DNA from: Streptomyces canus
GTDB lineage: Bacteria > Actinomycetota > Actinomycetes > Streptomycetales > Streptomycetaceae
Direction of reading: 5' to 3'
Assembly: GCF_030816965.1 (NCBI RefSeq)
Contig: NZ_JAUSYQ010000002.1
Coordinates: 310,001 to 374,000 of the forward strand
DNA: 64,000 nt
The position numbers and the translations under genes were made by a program. Positions 43,801 through 51,514 of the stretch are shown here, one piece after another (position 1 is the first letter of the stretch; each line of letters opens with the position of its first letter). The notes under the pieces are model-generated. The model had not been told where the DNA came from. It made no database searches and saw nothing but the letters and a program-made list of their open reading frames with translations.

Positions 43801-44286
43801 TCAGGCGGTCCGGCTGCCGGAATCCGCCGCGTCGTCGTGTATCTGCGTGGCCGCGGCGACGCAGAACGCCTCCAGCCCCTCCAGCAGCGCGACCCGCTTG
43901 GCGGCAGGCATGTCCGCCAGCACGGTCTGCAACTCCCTCTCCCTGCGGACGCGCAGGTCGACGAGGAAGGCGCGGCCTCGGCCACTGAGATGCAGCCGCA
44001 CCTCACGTCTGTTCTCCTCGCTCACGACCCGCTCGACGAACCCGGCCGCCACCAGCCGGTCGCACAGCCGACTGGTGGACGGCGGGGTCGAGGCGAGGGA
44101 CTCGGCGAGGGTGCGCAGGTTGATGCCGTCGTGGTGTTCGAGGATGTGCAGCACCCGAAGCTGTGACGCGGAGGTGGGCGCGGTCGAGGCCCGGCCCCAC
44201 ACGACCTCCAGCAGCTCGACGGCTGTGGTGGTCACGCGTGCGACCTCATCGCGCTCTGAGCGGCGGCGGAAGTCAGTCACGATCAC
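43801..44286 (-). CDS. MarR-family transcriptional regulator
   Basis: A 161-residue winged-HTH protein. The HTH is INLRTLAESLASTPPSTSRL and the wing is FVERVVSEENRREVRLHLSG. It lies divergent from the PP2C-type protein at 44434 with a 147-bp gap and may control it. A close paralogue lies at 50642-51145 on the other side of the stressosome genes. Confidence 0.88.
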   Translation of the reverse strand: MIVTDFRRRSERDEVARVTTTAVELLEVVWGRASTAPTSASQLRVLHILEHHDGINLRTLAESLASTPPSTSRLCDRLVAAGFVERVVSEENRREVRLHLSGRGRAFLVDLRVRRERELQTVLADMPAAKRVALLEGLEAFCVAAATQIHDDAADSGSRTA

Positions 44287-44433
44287 ACTCTCGCAGGCAC
44301 TGGGCTGCTGTCAGCGTACTAGGCACGCGCGCTGACCACACGGGACAGGGTCGGCCGAAGCGGTCCATCGAGGGGGCGCCCTTCGCGAGAGGGACCCGTT
44401 CGCCGTCCGGCCGAGGAGAGGTGTTTTCGCATC

Positions 44434-45606
44434 ATGAAGAGATTTCTGGCCGTTGAACGTGCGCTGCGGACAGCGGCCCCCCACGAGTTGCTCGACGTCC
44501 TCCGCGCCGTACTGATCGAGCAGTACGGCGCGGAGGACGTCGAGCTGTTCATGGCCGACTACAGCCTGACTGTGCTCCAGCCGGTGTCTGTGCTGCCGCA
44601 CACTCTGGTGCCGGTGTCGGTGCACAACAGCCCGCCCGGCCGGGCCTTCGGTGCCCAGAAGCCGTACCGGGAGGAAGGGCCGAACGGGCGGACCCGCCTG
44701 CATCTGCCGGTCAGTGTGCGCGGCGACCGGCTCGGCGTGCTGTCGCTCACGCTGTCCGACAGCGACGCCGCGCACCGCTGGGAGTCCGAACTGGCCGACA
44801 TCGCCGACGTACTGGGTCACGAGGTGGTCGTGGCCGAGCGGGACACCGACGTGTATCTCCAGGCGCGGCGCAAGGACCGGCTGACGCTGGCCGCCGAGAT
44901 GCAGTGGCAGCAGCTGCCCGGCCGCGCCTGCTCCCGCCCCGAGTACGACCTGGGGGCCCAACTGGAGCCCGCCTACGCCATTTTCGGCGACAACTTCGAC
45001 TGGTCCGCCACCGCCGACCATCTGATGCTGTACGTCACCAACGGCATGGGCGAGGGCATAGAGGCGTCCCTGCTGACGAACCTGGCCATCAACGCGCTGC
45101 GCAACGCACGGCGCGCCGGGCTCTCCATCGCGGACCAGGCGGCCCTGGCGGACCAGGCCGTCTACGCCCACTACCGGGGGCGCTGCTACTTGTCCGTCCT
45201 GATGTTCGACTTCGATCTGGCCACCGGCCGGGCGAGCGTCGTGGACGCCGGCTCCCCGCAGTTGCTGCGTCTGCGCGACGGGAGCGTGGAACGCGTCACC
45301 TTCGAGGCCCAGCTCCCGCTGGGCATGTTCGAGGAGACCGACTACGTGGCGCAGGACTTCCACGTCGAGCCCGGTGACCGGCTCGTCTTCGTCAGCGACG
45401 GCGTCCACGCCGTGGCCTCCCCCAAGGGAGAGGCGTACGGGGAGGCGGCGCTCACCCGGGCCATCCACTCCACGCGACTGTTGCCCGCCGCAGAGGTGCC
45501 GCGCGCCGTCCTGCGGGAGCTGACCGGCCACCGCGGCGAAGCCATGCCGGACGACGACGCGCTGATCGTGTGTCTGGACTGGCGCGGCAGGCCACAGTTC
45601 GAGTGA
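44434..45606 (+). CDS. GAF-PP2C (SpoIIE-type) protein with altered metal site
   Basis: A 390-residue protein: GAF-like N-terminal region (about 15-140, LHLPVSVRGDRLGVLSLTLS) and PP2C/SpoIIE domain (about 150-385). The first metal motif GDNFDW is kept, but the usual DxxGHG motif reads TNGMGEG, so a metal-binding Asp is Asn and the His is Glu. SDGV and PDDDALIV are kept. It may be a weakened or regulatory phosphatase. GGAGAGG precedes the ATG. It sits upstream of rsbR-S-T and probably belongs to the same signalling set. Confidence 0.85.
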   Translation: MKRFLAVERALRTAAPHELLDVLRAVLIEQYGAEDVELFMADYSLTVLQPVSVLPHTLVPVSVHNSPPGRAFGAQKPYREEGPNGRTRLHLPVSVRGDRLGVLSLTLSDSDAAHRWESELADIADVLGHEVVVAERDTDVYLQARRKDRLTLAAEMQWQQLPGRACSRPEYDLGAQLEPAYAIFGDNFDWSATADHLMLYVTNGMGEGIEASLLTNLAINALRNARRAGLSIADQAALADQAVYAHYRGRCYLSVLMFDFDLATGRASVVDAGSPQLLRLRDGSVERVTFEAQLPLGMFEETDYVAQDFHVEPGDRLVFVSDGVHAVASPKGEAYGEAALTRAIHSTRLLPAAEVPRAVLRELTGHRGEAMPDDDALIVCLDWRGRPQFE

Positions 45607-45740
45607 CGGACGAACCGACCCCATGGCGGCGACCGCATGTTGTTCGCCCCACACGCTCGCGTTAACGTTTGCCATGCGGCAATAATTGCCACATGGCCTG
45701 ACCGCCCGGCGGGCCCTACGGCCTCGCAGGCAGGGAGACG

Positions 45741-46640
45741 ATGCAGGTGGCGGAGCACGACACGGCCCCCGGAACGGCGAAGGAGCTGGGTGCCTTTCTG
45801 GAACGGCGTCGTGAACAGATCGCCCAACGCTGGGCGGACGCCGCCCTGTTCCGTACGGTCTTCACCGTCTCCCGGGATGAAGCGGTCGAGGCGTGCAAAG
45901 CCGTGGTGGACACCCTGGCCGACGTGGCCCGCTCCGGACAACTGGAGGATGTCGAGGCTCCGGGATTCGGCACCGTGAGAGACCAGCTCGGCCGGATGGC
46001 CGCGGCCCGGGCCCGGGCCGGGTTCACGCCGGTGCAGATCGCCGGCGAGGTCGCGGGCCTGCGCGAGCCGGTGACCGCACTGCTGCGTGCCGAGTTCCAG
46101 GACGACTCCGACGACGCGCGGGTCACCGCGTGCACGCAGGCGCTGGCGGTCCTGACCGCCACACTGCGCCTGGTCATCCTGGAGACGACGGTGAGTGCGG
46201 GCGAGGAGCTCATCGCCCGGCAGCGCCAGCAGCTGCTGGAGGTGGCCACCCCCGTCATCAAGCTGTGGGACGGCGTCGTCGCCGTGCCGCTGATCGGCAC
46301 CCTGGACAGCGCCCGCAGCCAGGTCGTGATGGAGAGCCTGCTGGAAGCCATCGTGGACCAGCGGGCCGCCTACGCCATCCTCGACATCACCGGCGTCCCG
46401 ACCGTCGACTCGCTCGTGGCCCAGCACCTGATGAAGACGGTCGCCGCGGCCCGGCTCATGGGCGCGGAGTGCATCGTCTCCGGGATCCGTCCCGCCATCG
46501 CGCAGACCATCGTCCAGCTCGGCATCGACCTCGGGTCGATCATCACGCGGGCCGGTCTCGCCGACGCGCTGGCCTACGCTCTCACCCAGCAGGGCATCGT
46601 CGTCTCCGCGCGCCCACTCACGGACGCGGGCTCGCGGTGA
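45741..46640 (+). CDS. rsbR: RsbR-type stressosome protein (globin-like sensor plus STAS)
   Basis: A 299-residue RsbR. An N-terminal RsbRD-like helical sensor (about 10-150) is followed by a STAS domain (about 170-285): TPVIKLWDGVVAVPLIGTLD, then YAILDITGVPTVDSLVAQHL, with the Thr/Ser of the GVPTVDS loop as phosphorylation site. It forms the stressosome core with RsbS. GGGAG precedes the ATG. Its stop overlaps the rsbS start (GTGA). Confidence 0.92.
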   Translation: MQVAEHDTAPGTAKELGAFLERRREQIAQRWADAALFRTVFTVSRDEAVEACKAVVDTLADVARSGQLEDVEAPGFGTVRDQLGRMAAARARAGFTPVQIAGEVAGLREPVTALLRAEFQDDSDDARVTACTQALAVLTATLRLVILETTVSAGEELIARQRQQLLEVATPVIKLWDGVVAVPLIGTLDSARSQVVMESLLEAIVDQRAAYAILDITGVPTVDSLVAQHLMKTVAAARLMGAECIVSGIRPAIAQTIVQLGIDLGSIITRAGLADALAYALTQQGIVVSARPLTDAGSR

Positions 46641-47062
46641 CCGGCCTCCCCGCCATGCATCCCGGCCCGGGCCCCGTACCGGTACTGGCGCTGGGAGACG
46701 TCCTGCTGGTCACCCTGCTGGGAGAGCTGCACGACGGGGCCGCCGAACAGCTCCAGCACGACATCTCCCAGCGCATCGCGTCCAGTCCCATGCCCGTCGC
46801 CGGTGTGGTGATCGACCTCTCGGGCGTGGAGATCATCGACTCCTTCCTCGGCCGTGTCCTGGCCGAGATCGCCGCGAGCGCGCGCCTGCTGGCCGCGCGC
46901 ACCGTACTGGCCGGCATGCGTCCGGCGGTGGCCATCACCCTGGTCGAACTGGGTCTCACCCTGCCCGGCCTGAGCACCGCCCTGAACGTCGAGAAGGCCC
47001 TGTCCCTGCTGGGCCGGGCCTCCTCGGCGGCTCCGACCGCTCACCTGGAAGAGGGTGCATGA
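46637..47062 (+). CDS. rsbS: RsbS-type STAS protein
   Basis: A 141-residue single STAS domain: VPVLALGDVLLVTLLGELHD and VAGVVIDLSGVEIIDSFLGR, with the phosphorylatable Ser in IIDSFLGR, then LAGMRPAVAITLVELGLTLP. It sequesters RsbT in the stressosome until phosphorylated. GTG start overlaps rsbR; the stop overlaps rsbT (ATGA). Confidence 0.93.
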   Translation: MTGLPAMHPGPGPVPVLALGDVLLVTLLGELHDGAAEQLQHDISQRIASSPMPVAGVVIDLSGVEIIDSFLGRVLAEIAASARLLAARTVLAGMRPAVAITLVELGLTLPGLSTALNVEKALSLLGRASSAAPTAHLEEGA

Positions 47063-47505
47063 TGCATGCCCCCATCACCTCGACCACGCGTCTGCCCATC
47101 GGCTCGGACGCCGACCTGGCCTGGGTGCGACAACAAGTGCGCCAGACCGCTGCCGACCTCGGCTTCAATCTGGTCCAGCAGACGAAGCTGGTGACCGCCG
47201 CCAGCGAACTGGCCCGCAACGCCCTCGTGCACGGCGGCGGCGGGCACATGGAGATGACGGTGCTGACAGAAGGCGCCCACCGCGGACTGCGGCTGTCCTT
47301 CGTCGACGCGGGCCCCGGCATCCGGGACGTCGAGCTCGCCATGACCGACGGTTACACCACCGGTGGCGGTCTGGGCATGGGATTGAGCGGGGCCAAGCGG
47401 CTCGTCAAGGAGTTCGCTCTCGACAGCCGCCCCGGCGAGGGCACCACCGTCACCATCACCGACTGGGTCTCCGGCCTGCCCGCGCCCCGCACAGGTGCGC
47501 CTTGA
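47059..47505 (+). CDS. rsbT: RsbT-type serine kinase (switch protein)
   Basis: A 148-residue GHKL ATPase-fold kinase. N-box: KLVTAASELARNALVHGGGG. G1: FVDAGPGIRDVELAMTDGYT. G2: GGGLGMGLSGAKRLVKEFAL. It phosphorylates RsbS/RsbR and, once released, activates an RsbU-type phosphatase. Coupled to rsbS by ATGA; an ATG 3 nt later is equally possible. Confidence 0.93.
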   Translation: MMHAPITSTTRLPIGSDADLAWVRQQVRQTAADLGFNLVQQTKLVTAASELARNALVHGGGGHMEMTVLTEGAHRGLRLSFVDAGPGIRDVELAMTDGYTTGGGLGMGLSGAKRLVKEFALDSRPGEGTTVTITDWVSGLPAPRTGAP

Positions 47506-48587
47506 GCAGGGTGTGGGACATCCCGGTGCAGGACAGCACCCGGGTCCGGGACGTACGCGTCGCCGCCGAAGCCGCCTGCGCCGACGCGGGGCTGGACGCG
47601 CATTCCACGGCGGTCGCGGCGCTGGTGGCCACCGAGTTGGGCACGAACCTCGTCAAGCACGCCGGCGGCGGCCGCGTCCTCATCAATCTGGCCGCCCCCT
47701 CCGACACGTGCGCCGAGGATGTGCCCTGCGTGCAGATCGCCTCACTCGATCACGGACCGGGCATCGACAACATCCCGGCAGCGATGCGGGACGGTCACAC
47801 GACCGCCCCGTCCTCCCTGGGAGCGGGCCTGGGCACCTGCCGGCGCATCTCCAGCGAGTTCGACCTGCACAGCCGACCGGGTCGGGGCACCGTCGCGGTG
47901 GCACGCATCGCCCCGGCCCGGGCGCCCGGCGGCCCTCACCCCCGGGAGGCTCGCTCGCGTACGGGCACCCGGGCCGGGGGGATCACCACGTCCCTCGCCC
48001 ATGCCGAGCACTCCGGAGACGCCTTCAGCCGGGTGCGCTCCGGTCCACGCGTCACGCTGATGCTCGTGGACGGGCTGGGCCACGGGGAGAAGGCGGCCGA
48101 GGCGTCCACCGCCGCCGTGGAAGAATTGCGCCGGTGCGCTGATCTGCCGCCGGCCGAGATCCTGCGGCAACTGCACGCAGCCCTGCGGGCCACGCGAGGC
48201 GCGGCCGTCGGCGTCGCACAGCTGGACGAGGACAGCGACCGGCTCTCGTTCGCCGGTGTCGGCAACATCGGCGCCAGACTGCGCACCGACGGCGCGTGGC
48301 GGCCCCTCATCTCCCACCCGGGCATCGTCGGCGCCCACTTCCCCGCCACCGTGCCCCTGACCGCGACCGACTGGGCGCCCGACAGTCTGCTCGTCCTGCA
48401 CAGCGACGGGCTCCCCAGCCGCTGGGTGCCCCCCGGCGACCCCCGACTCGCCGTGCACGACCCGGCCGTGGTGGCCGCGGTCGTCCTGAGGGACGCCGGC
48501 AGCGCCGCCCGCCCCTTGCGCGACGACGCCAGTGTGGCCGTACTGACCCCTGCTCCCCGGACGGACCCGCATGACCGCACCCCCTGA
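47502..48587 (+). CDS. ATP-binding SpoIIE phosphatase (RsbX-like with anti-sigma kinase domain)
   Basis: A 361-residue fusion. A GHKL ATPase-like domain (about 10-135: ALVATELGTNLVKHAGGGRV, LDHGPGIDNI, SLGAGLGTCRRISSEFDLHS) is followed by a PP2C domain (about 150-350: TLMLVDGLGHGEKAAEASTA, FAGVGNIGARL, HSDGLPSRW, DDASVAVL). This pairing is common in actinobacterial stressosome operons and would reset RsbR/RsbS phosphorylation. The TTG start overlaps the rsbT stop; a GTG at 47511 is the alternative. Confidence 0.88.
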   Translation: MSRVWDIPVQDSTRVRDVRVAAEAACADAGLDAHSTAVAALVATELGTNLVKHAGGGRVLINLAAPSDTCAEDVPCVQIASLDHGPGIDNIPAAMRDGHTTAPSSLGAGLGTCRRISSEFDLHSRPGRGTVAVARIAPARAPGGPHPREARSRTGTRAGGITTSLAHAEHSGDAFSRVRSGPRVTLMLVDGLGHGEKAAEASTAAVEELRRCADLPPAEILRQLHAALRATRGAAVGVAQLDEDSDRLSFAGVGNIGARLRTDGAWRPLISHPGIVGAHFPATVPLTATDWAPDSLLVLHSDGLPSRWVPPGDPRLAVHDPAVVAAVVLRDAGSAARPLRDDASVAVLTPAPRTDPHDRTP

Positions 48588-50310
48588 TATCTGGACCATC
48601 GCGTCCGTCGCCGACGCCGCCCGGGCCCGCGCCGCCGTCGACCGCGTCGCCACGGACGCCGGGGCACCGACGCTGGAACGAGCCCGCTTCCTGACCGCCC
48701 TGACGGCGCGGCTGCGCCGCTGCCTCGACCAGGGGGGAGAGTGGGAACTCCTGCTCCACGTACGGCAGTTCGCCAACGGACAGACCGGTCGACTCGAGGC
48801 TTCGCTGAGCCCGGTGGGCCAATCCGGGCCGGGCCCGCTGGACGAAGCACCCTCACTCACGTGCTCTCTGCCTCGCCGGCCCGCCCAGGACCGTCCGAGC
48901 GTCACCACCTCGCTGCCGGAGGCCCTGCTGCGCGCCGACGAGAACACCGCGGCGGTGCTGGACCTCCTCGACGAGCAGGAAAGTCTGGTCCGGCTGCACC
49001 GGGAGGAACTGCATCAGACCAACCAAGGCGTTCTGGCGCTCCATGCAGACCTGGAGGCCGCGGCACTCGCCCAGCGCGACCTCCTGGAAGCCGAGCGAAC
49101 CGCGCGCGCCGAGGCGGAACGGGCCCGGCGCCTGCTGACCTTTCTCGGTGACGCCAGCGCCGCCATCACCTCGTCCCTCAGTCATATGGCCATCCTGCGC
49201 CGCCTCTCCGACATACTGGTGCCCGACTACGCGGAGCATCTCGACGTCTGGCTCTTCGACGAGGAGGAGTACGCGGACCACGACGACGAGCACACACACC
49301 GCGTCCGGGAGCACTCGGCGGCCGCCGTGGCCGCCGCCCGCACGGGCCGTCCCCAGCACGCCGCGGCCCACCCGGGCACCCTGCCCGGCGTCGACGACCT
49401 CCCGCCCTCCGTACTGTCCCCCCAGCGACCGCTGCTGGCCATCCCGCTCGTCGCACAGCGCCTGCTGGGCGTCCTCACCCTCACCGCCCCCGGCCCCCGC
49501 TTCGACGAGGACACCTCCGTCATGCTGGTCGAACTCGCCCGCCGCGTCGGCGTCGCCCTGGACCACGCCCACCGTTACCAGCAGTACCGCAACACCGCCG
49601 AAGCTCTGCAGCGCGCCCAGCTCACCGAATTGCCCACCCCGCCCGGCCTGCTGCTCGCCGCGCGCTACCTGCCCGCCACCTGGGGCATGAACATCGGCGG
49701 CGACTGGTACGACGCCTTCCTCCAACCCGACGGCAGCCTGCTGGCCGTCATAGGGGACGTCACCGGCCACGGACTGCACGCCGCAGTCGTCATGGGCCAG
49801 TTGCGCACGGCCCTGCGCGCCTACGCCGTCGAGAACGCCACCCCCGGCGAGATCCTCACGCGCCTGCACCGCATGCTCGGCCACCTGCAGCCGGACCTGT
49901 ACGCCACCGCGCTGATCGCCCGCTTCCGGCCGGGCGAACCGGAAGTCGTCTGGGCGTCGGCCGGCCACCCGCCCGCGGTCGTGCGCGCCACCGACGGCGC
50001 CGTACGGGTCCTGGATGCCAAACCCGGCGTGATGCTCGGCATCCCGCTGCACTACGTGTACACGGATCAGCGGGCCGATCTGCCCGCCGGTTCCTCCCTG
50101 GTCCTGTACACCGACGGCCTGGTCGAACGCCGGGGGCAGGGCATCGACCCCGGCATCGGCCGTCTGAGCCACGCCCTCGCGGCGCTGAACACACCGGAGT
50201 TGGAACAGGACCTGAACGCCGCCGCCGACGCCCTGCTCAAGCCCCTCCTCCACGACTCCGAACGGGACGACGACGTCTGCCTGCTGCTGTGCCACACCGT
50301 GACGCCGTGA
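48571..50310 (+). CDS. RsbU-type GAF-PP2C phosphatase with coiled coil
   Basis: A 579-residue protein. A charged region (1-120), a coiled coil (about 125-185, EQESLVRLHREELHQTNQGV and RDLLEAERTARAEAERARRL), a GAF domain (about 190-340) and a PP2C domain (about 350-575). The metal motifs are intact: GGDWYDAF, IGDVTGHGLHA, YTDGLVERR and DDDVCLLL. It is the likely output phosphatase for RsbT, acting on an anti-anti-sigma factor not encoded here. It overlaps the preceding gene by 17 bp. Confidence 0.92.
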   Translation: MTAPPDIWTIASVADAARARAAVDRVATDAGAPTLERARFLTALTARLRRCLDQGGEWELLLHVRQFANGQTGRLEASLSPVGQSGPGPLDEAPSLTCSLPRRPAQDRPSVTTSLPEALLRADENTAAVLDLLDEQESLVRLHREELHQTNQGVLALHADLEAAALAQRDLLEAERTARAEAERARRLLTFLGDASAAITSSLSHMAILRRLSDILVPDYAEHLDVWLFDEEEYADHDDEHTHRVREHSAAAVAAARTGRPQHAAAHPGTLPGVDDLPPSVLSPQRPLLAIPLVAQRLLGVLTLTAPGPRFDEDTSVMLVELARRVGVALDHAHRYQQYRNTAEALQRAQLTELPTPPGLLLAARYLPATWGMNIGGDWYDAFLQPDGSLLAVIGDVTGHGLHAAVVMGQLRTALRAYAVENATPGEILTRLHRMLGHLQPDLYATALIARFRPGEPEVVWASAGHPPAVVRATDGAVRVLDAKPGVMLGIPLHYVYTDQRADLPAGSSLVLYTDGLVERRGQGIDPGIGRLSHALAALNTPELEQDLNAAADALLKPLLHDSERDDDVCLLLCHTVTP

Positions 50311-50339
50311 AAGCCCCTGAACGACAGCCGAACCGGTGG

Positions 50340-50630
50340 TCGCACAGGAGGTGACACTCCTGCGCGCGGCGACCGCCTGGGCGTCCTTTCCGTACGTCTG
50401 CCCGCAGGCACCGTGGGCCCGCACGCCCTGCCCCGGCTCGGCGACTTCGCCACGGCACCCGGACACGAGCTCACCAGTCACCGGTGCTGACCGCGATGAG
50501 ACGGTCGCCGGCCCGACGTGCAACCTCGCCTCCGTAGGCCGAGGGTGCGGCGGGCCTGGAGGTAGAGGTGGGTGTCGCGGCCCGCGGTCTTCGGCGAGCG
50601 GGTCCTGCGCCCGGTCCTCGGCGCCGGGGC
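50340..50630. pseudogene. Scrambled remnants of a GAF-PP2C paralogue
   Basis: On the plus strand about 50365-50490 reads ARGDRLGVLSVRLPAGTVGP with a following LPRLGDFATAPGHELT, matching the GAF end of the protein encoded at 44434. On the minus strand about 50540-50590 reads RDTHLYLQARRTLGL, matching the next part of the same protein (RDTDVYLQARRKDRL). The two pieces are in opposite orientation, pointing to an inversion or duplication followed by decay. Confidence 0.45.
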
Positions 50631-50641
50631 TGACCGTCCGG

Positions 50642-51145
50642 TCAGCGTTCGGGGTCGCCGATCGGCTTGCCGGTATCGCCCTGAGCGGTCAGGAAAGCCC
50701 GCAGGGCGCCGCCCAGCGCCGCCCGCTCGCCGGGTTCCATGGCCGCGAGGACCACGGCGAGCGCCTGGGATCTGCGCGCAGCCACTTCGTTCAGGATCTG
50801 CCGGCCGCGCCCCGTGAGAACGAGCTGCACCTCACGTCGCCTGTGCGGATGCAGCAGTCGCTCCAGCAGGCCGGCCGCCTCCAGCCGATCGCACAACCGA
50901 CTGGCAGTCGGTGGCCCTATGTCCAGGCTCTCCGCCAGAGTGGTGAGATTGAGCCCCGGTTCCGACTCCAGGACCCGAAGAGCCCTCAGTTGGTGCGGCG
51001 ACAGCCTCAGGCTCGCCCCCTGGGCGGCCACCGACCACACGTTCGCGAGACCGTCCACGGCATCGGCGATCTCCCACGCGACGGAGAGCGGGTCATCACC
51101 CGGCCCGCTCGACCGGCCGTCCCCCGAGCCACTGAGACGAGTCAC
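50642..51145 (-). CDS. MarR-family transcriptional regulator
   Basis: A 167-residue winged-HTH protein. HTH: LNLTTLAESLDIGPPTASRL; wing: LLERLLHPHRRREVQLVLTG. It is closely similar to the MarR protein at 43801, and the two flank the stressosome genes in the same orientation. It lies 370 bp upstream of, and divergent from, rph. Confidence 0.88.
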   Translation of the reverse strand: MTRLSGSGDGRSSGPGDDPLSVAWEIADAVDGLANVWSVAAQGASLRLSPHQLRALRVLESEPGLNLTTLAESLDIGPPTASRLCDRLEAAGLLERLLHPHRRREVQLVLTGRGRQILNEVAARRSQALAVVLAAMEPGERAALGGALRAFLTAQGDTGKPIGDPER

Positions 51146-51340
51146 ACACGCATCGCTTTCAGTAATCGCCTGGCCATGCAGATACCGCCCTCATTCAAAC
51201 GCGGTACCCGATGAGTCGTCGAGCAAGCACATGACCGCTCCTCGACCCGACCCGAGCGCCACTGGCGGCGAACACATCAGGCGGCTCGGCCCGGACGCTT
51301 CGCGAGATCCCGTGAGTCCCGGCGGACGGCACAAGGCAAA

Positions 51341-51364
51341 GGCAAGGAGAGAACTCTCCTTGCC
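51341..51364. promoter_or_regulatory. Perfect 24-bp palindrome upstream of rph
   Basis: 11-bp arms GGCAAGGAGAG and its complement around a central AA. It lies 24 bp upstream of the rifamycin-associated element and overlaps the expected -35 region of rph. It could be a second operator. A hairpin role is less likely because no gene precedes it on this strand. Confidence 0.5.
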
Positions 51365-51387
51365 ACTCTCAAGTTATAGCGCGCAGG

Positions 51388-51406
51388 GGGGCTTGCGGCA
51401 AGACCC
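51388..51406 (+). promoter_or_regulatory. Rifamycin-associated element (RAE)
   Basis: GGGGCTTGCGGCAAGACCC is a 19-bp inverted repeat of the form known as the RAE, found before rifamycin-inactivating genes in actinomycetes and needed for rifamycin induction. It lies 109 bp upstream of the rph start and just downstream of a TATAGC -10-like box (51375-51380). Confidence 0.85.
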
Positions 51407-51514
51407 GGGTCACCGCGCACAATCGTCGGCCGAGGCCACAACCTGCGGAAATGGGGAAACGACTTGTTCTCGACCGACTCGTCGACGGGGAACGCAACCG
51501 GGGGCGGTACTGCG

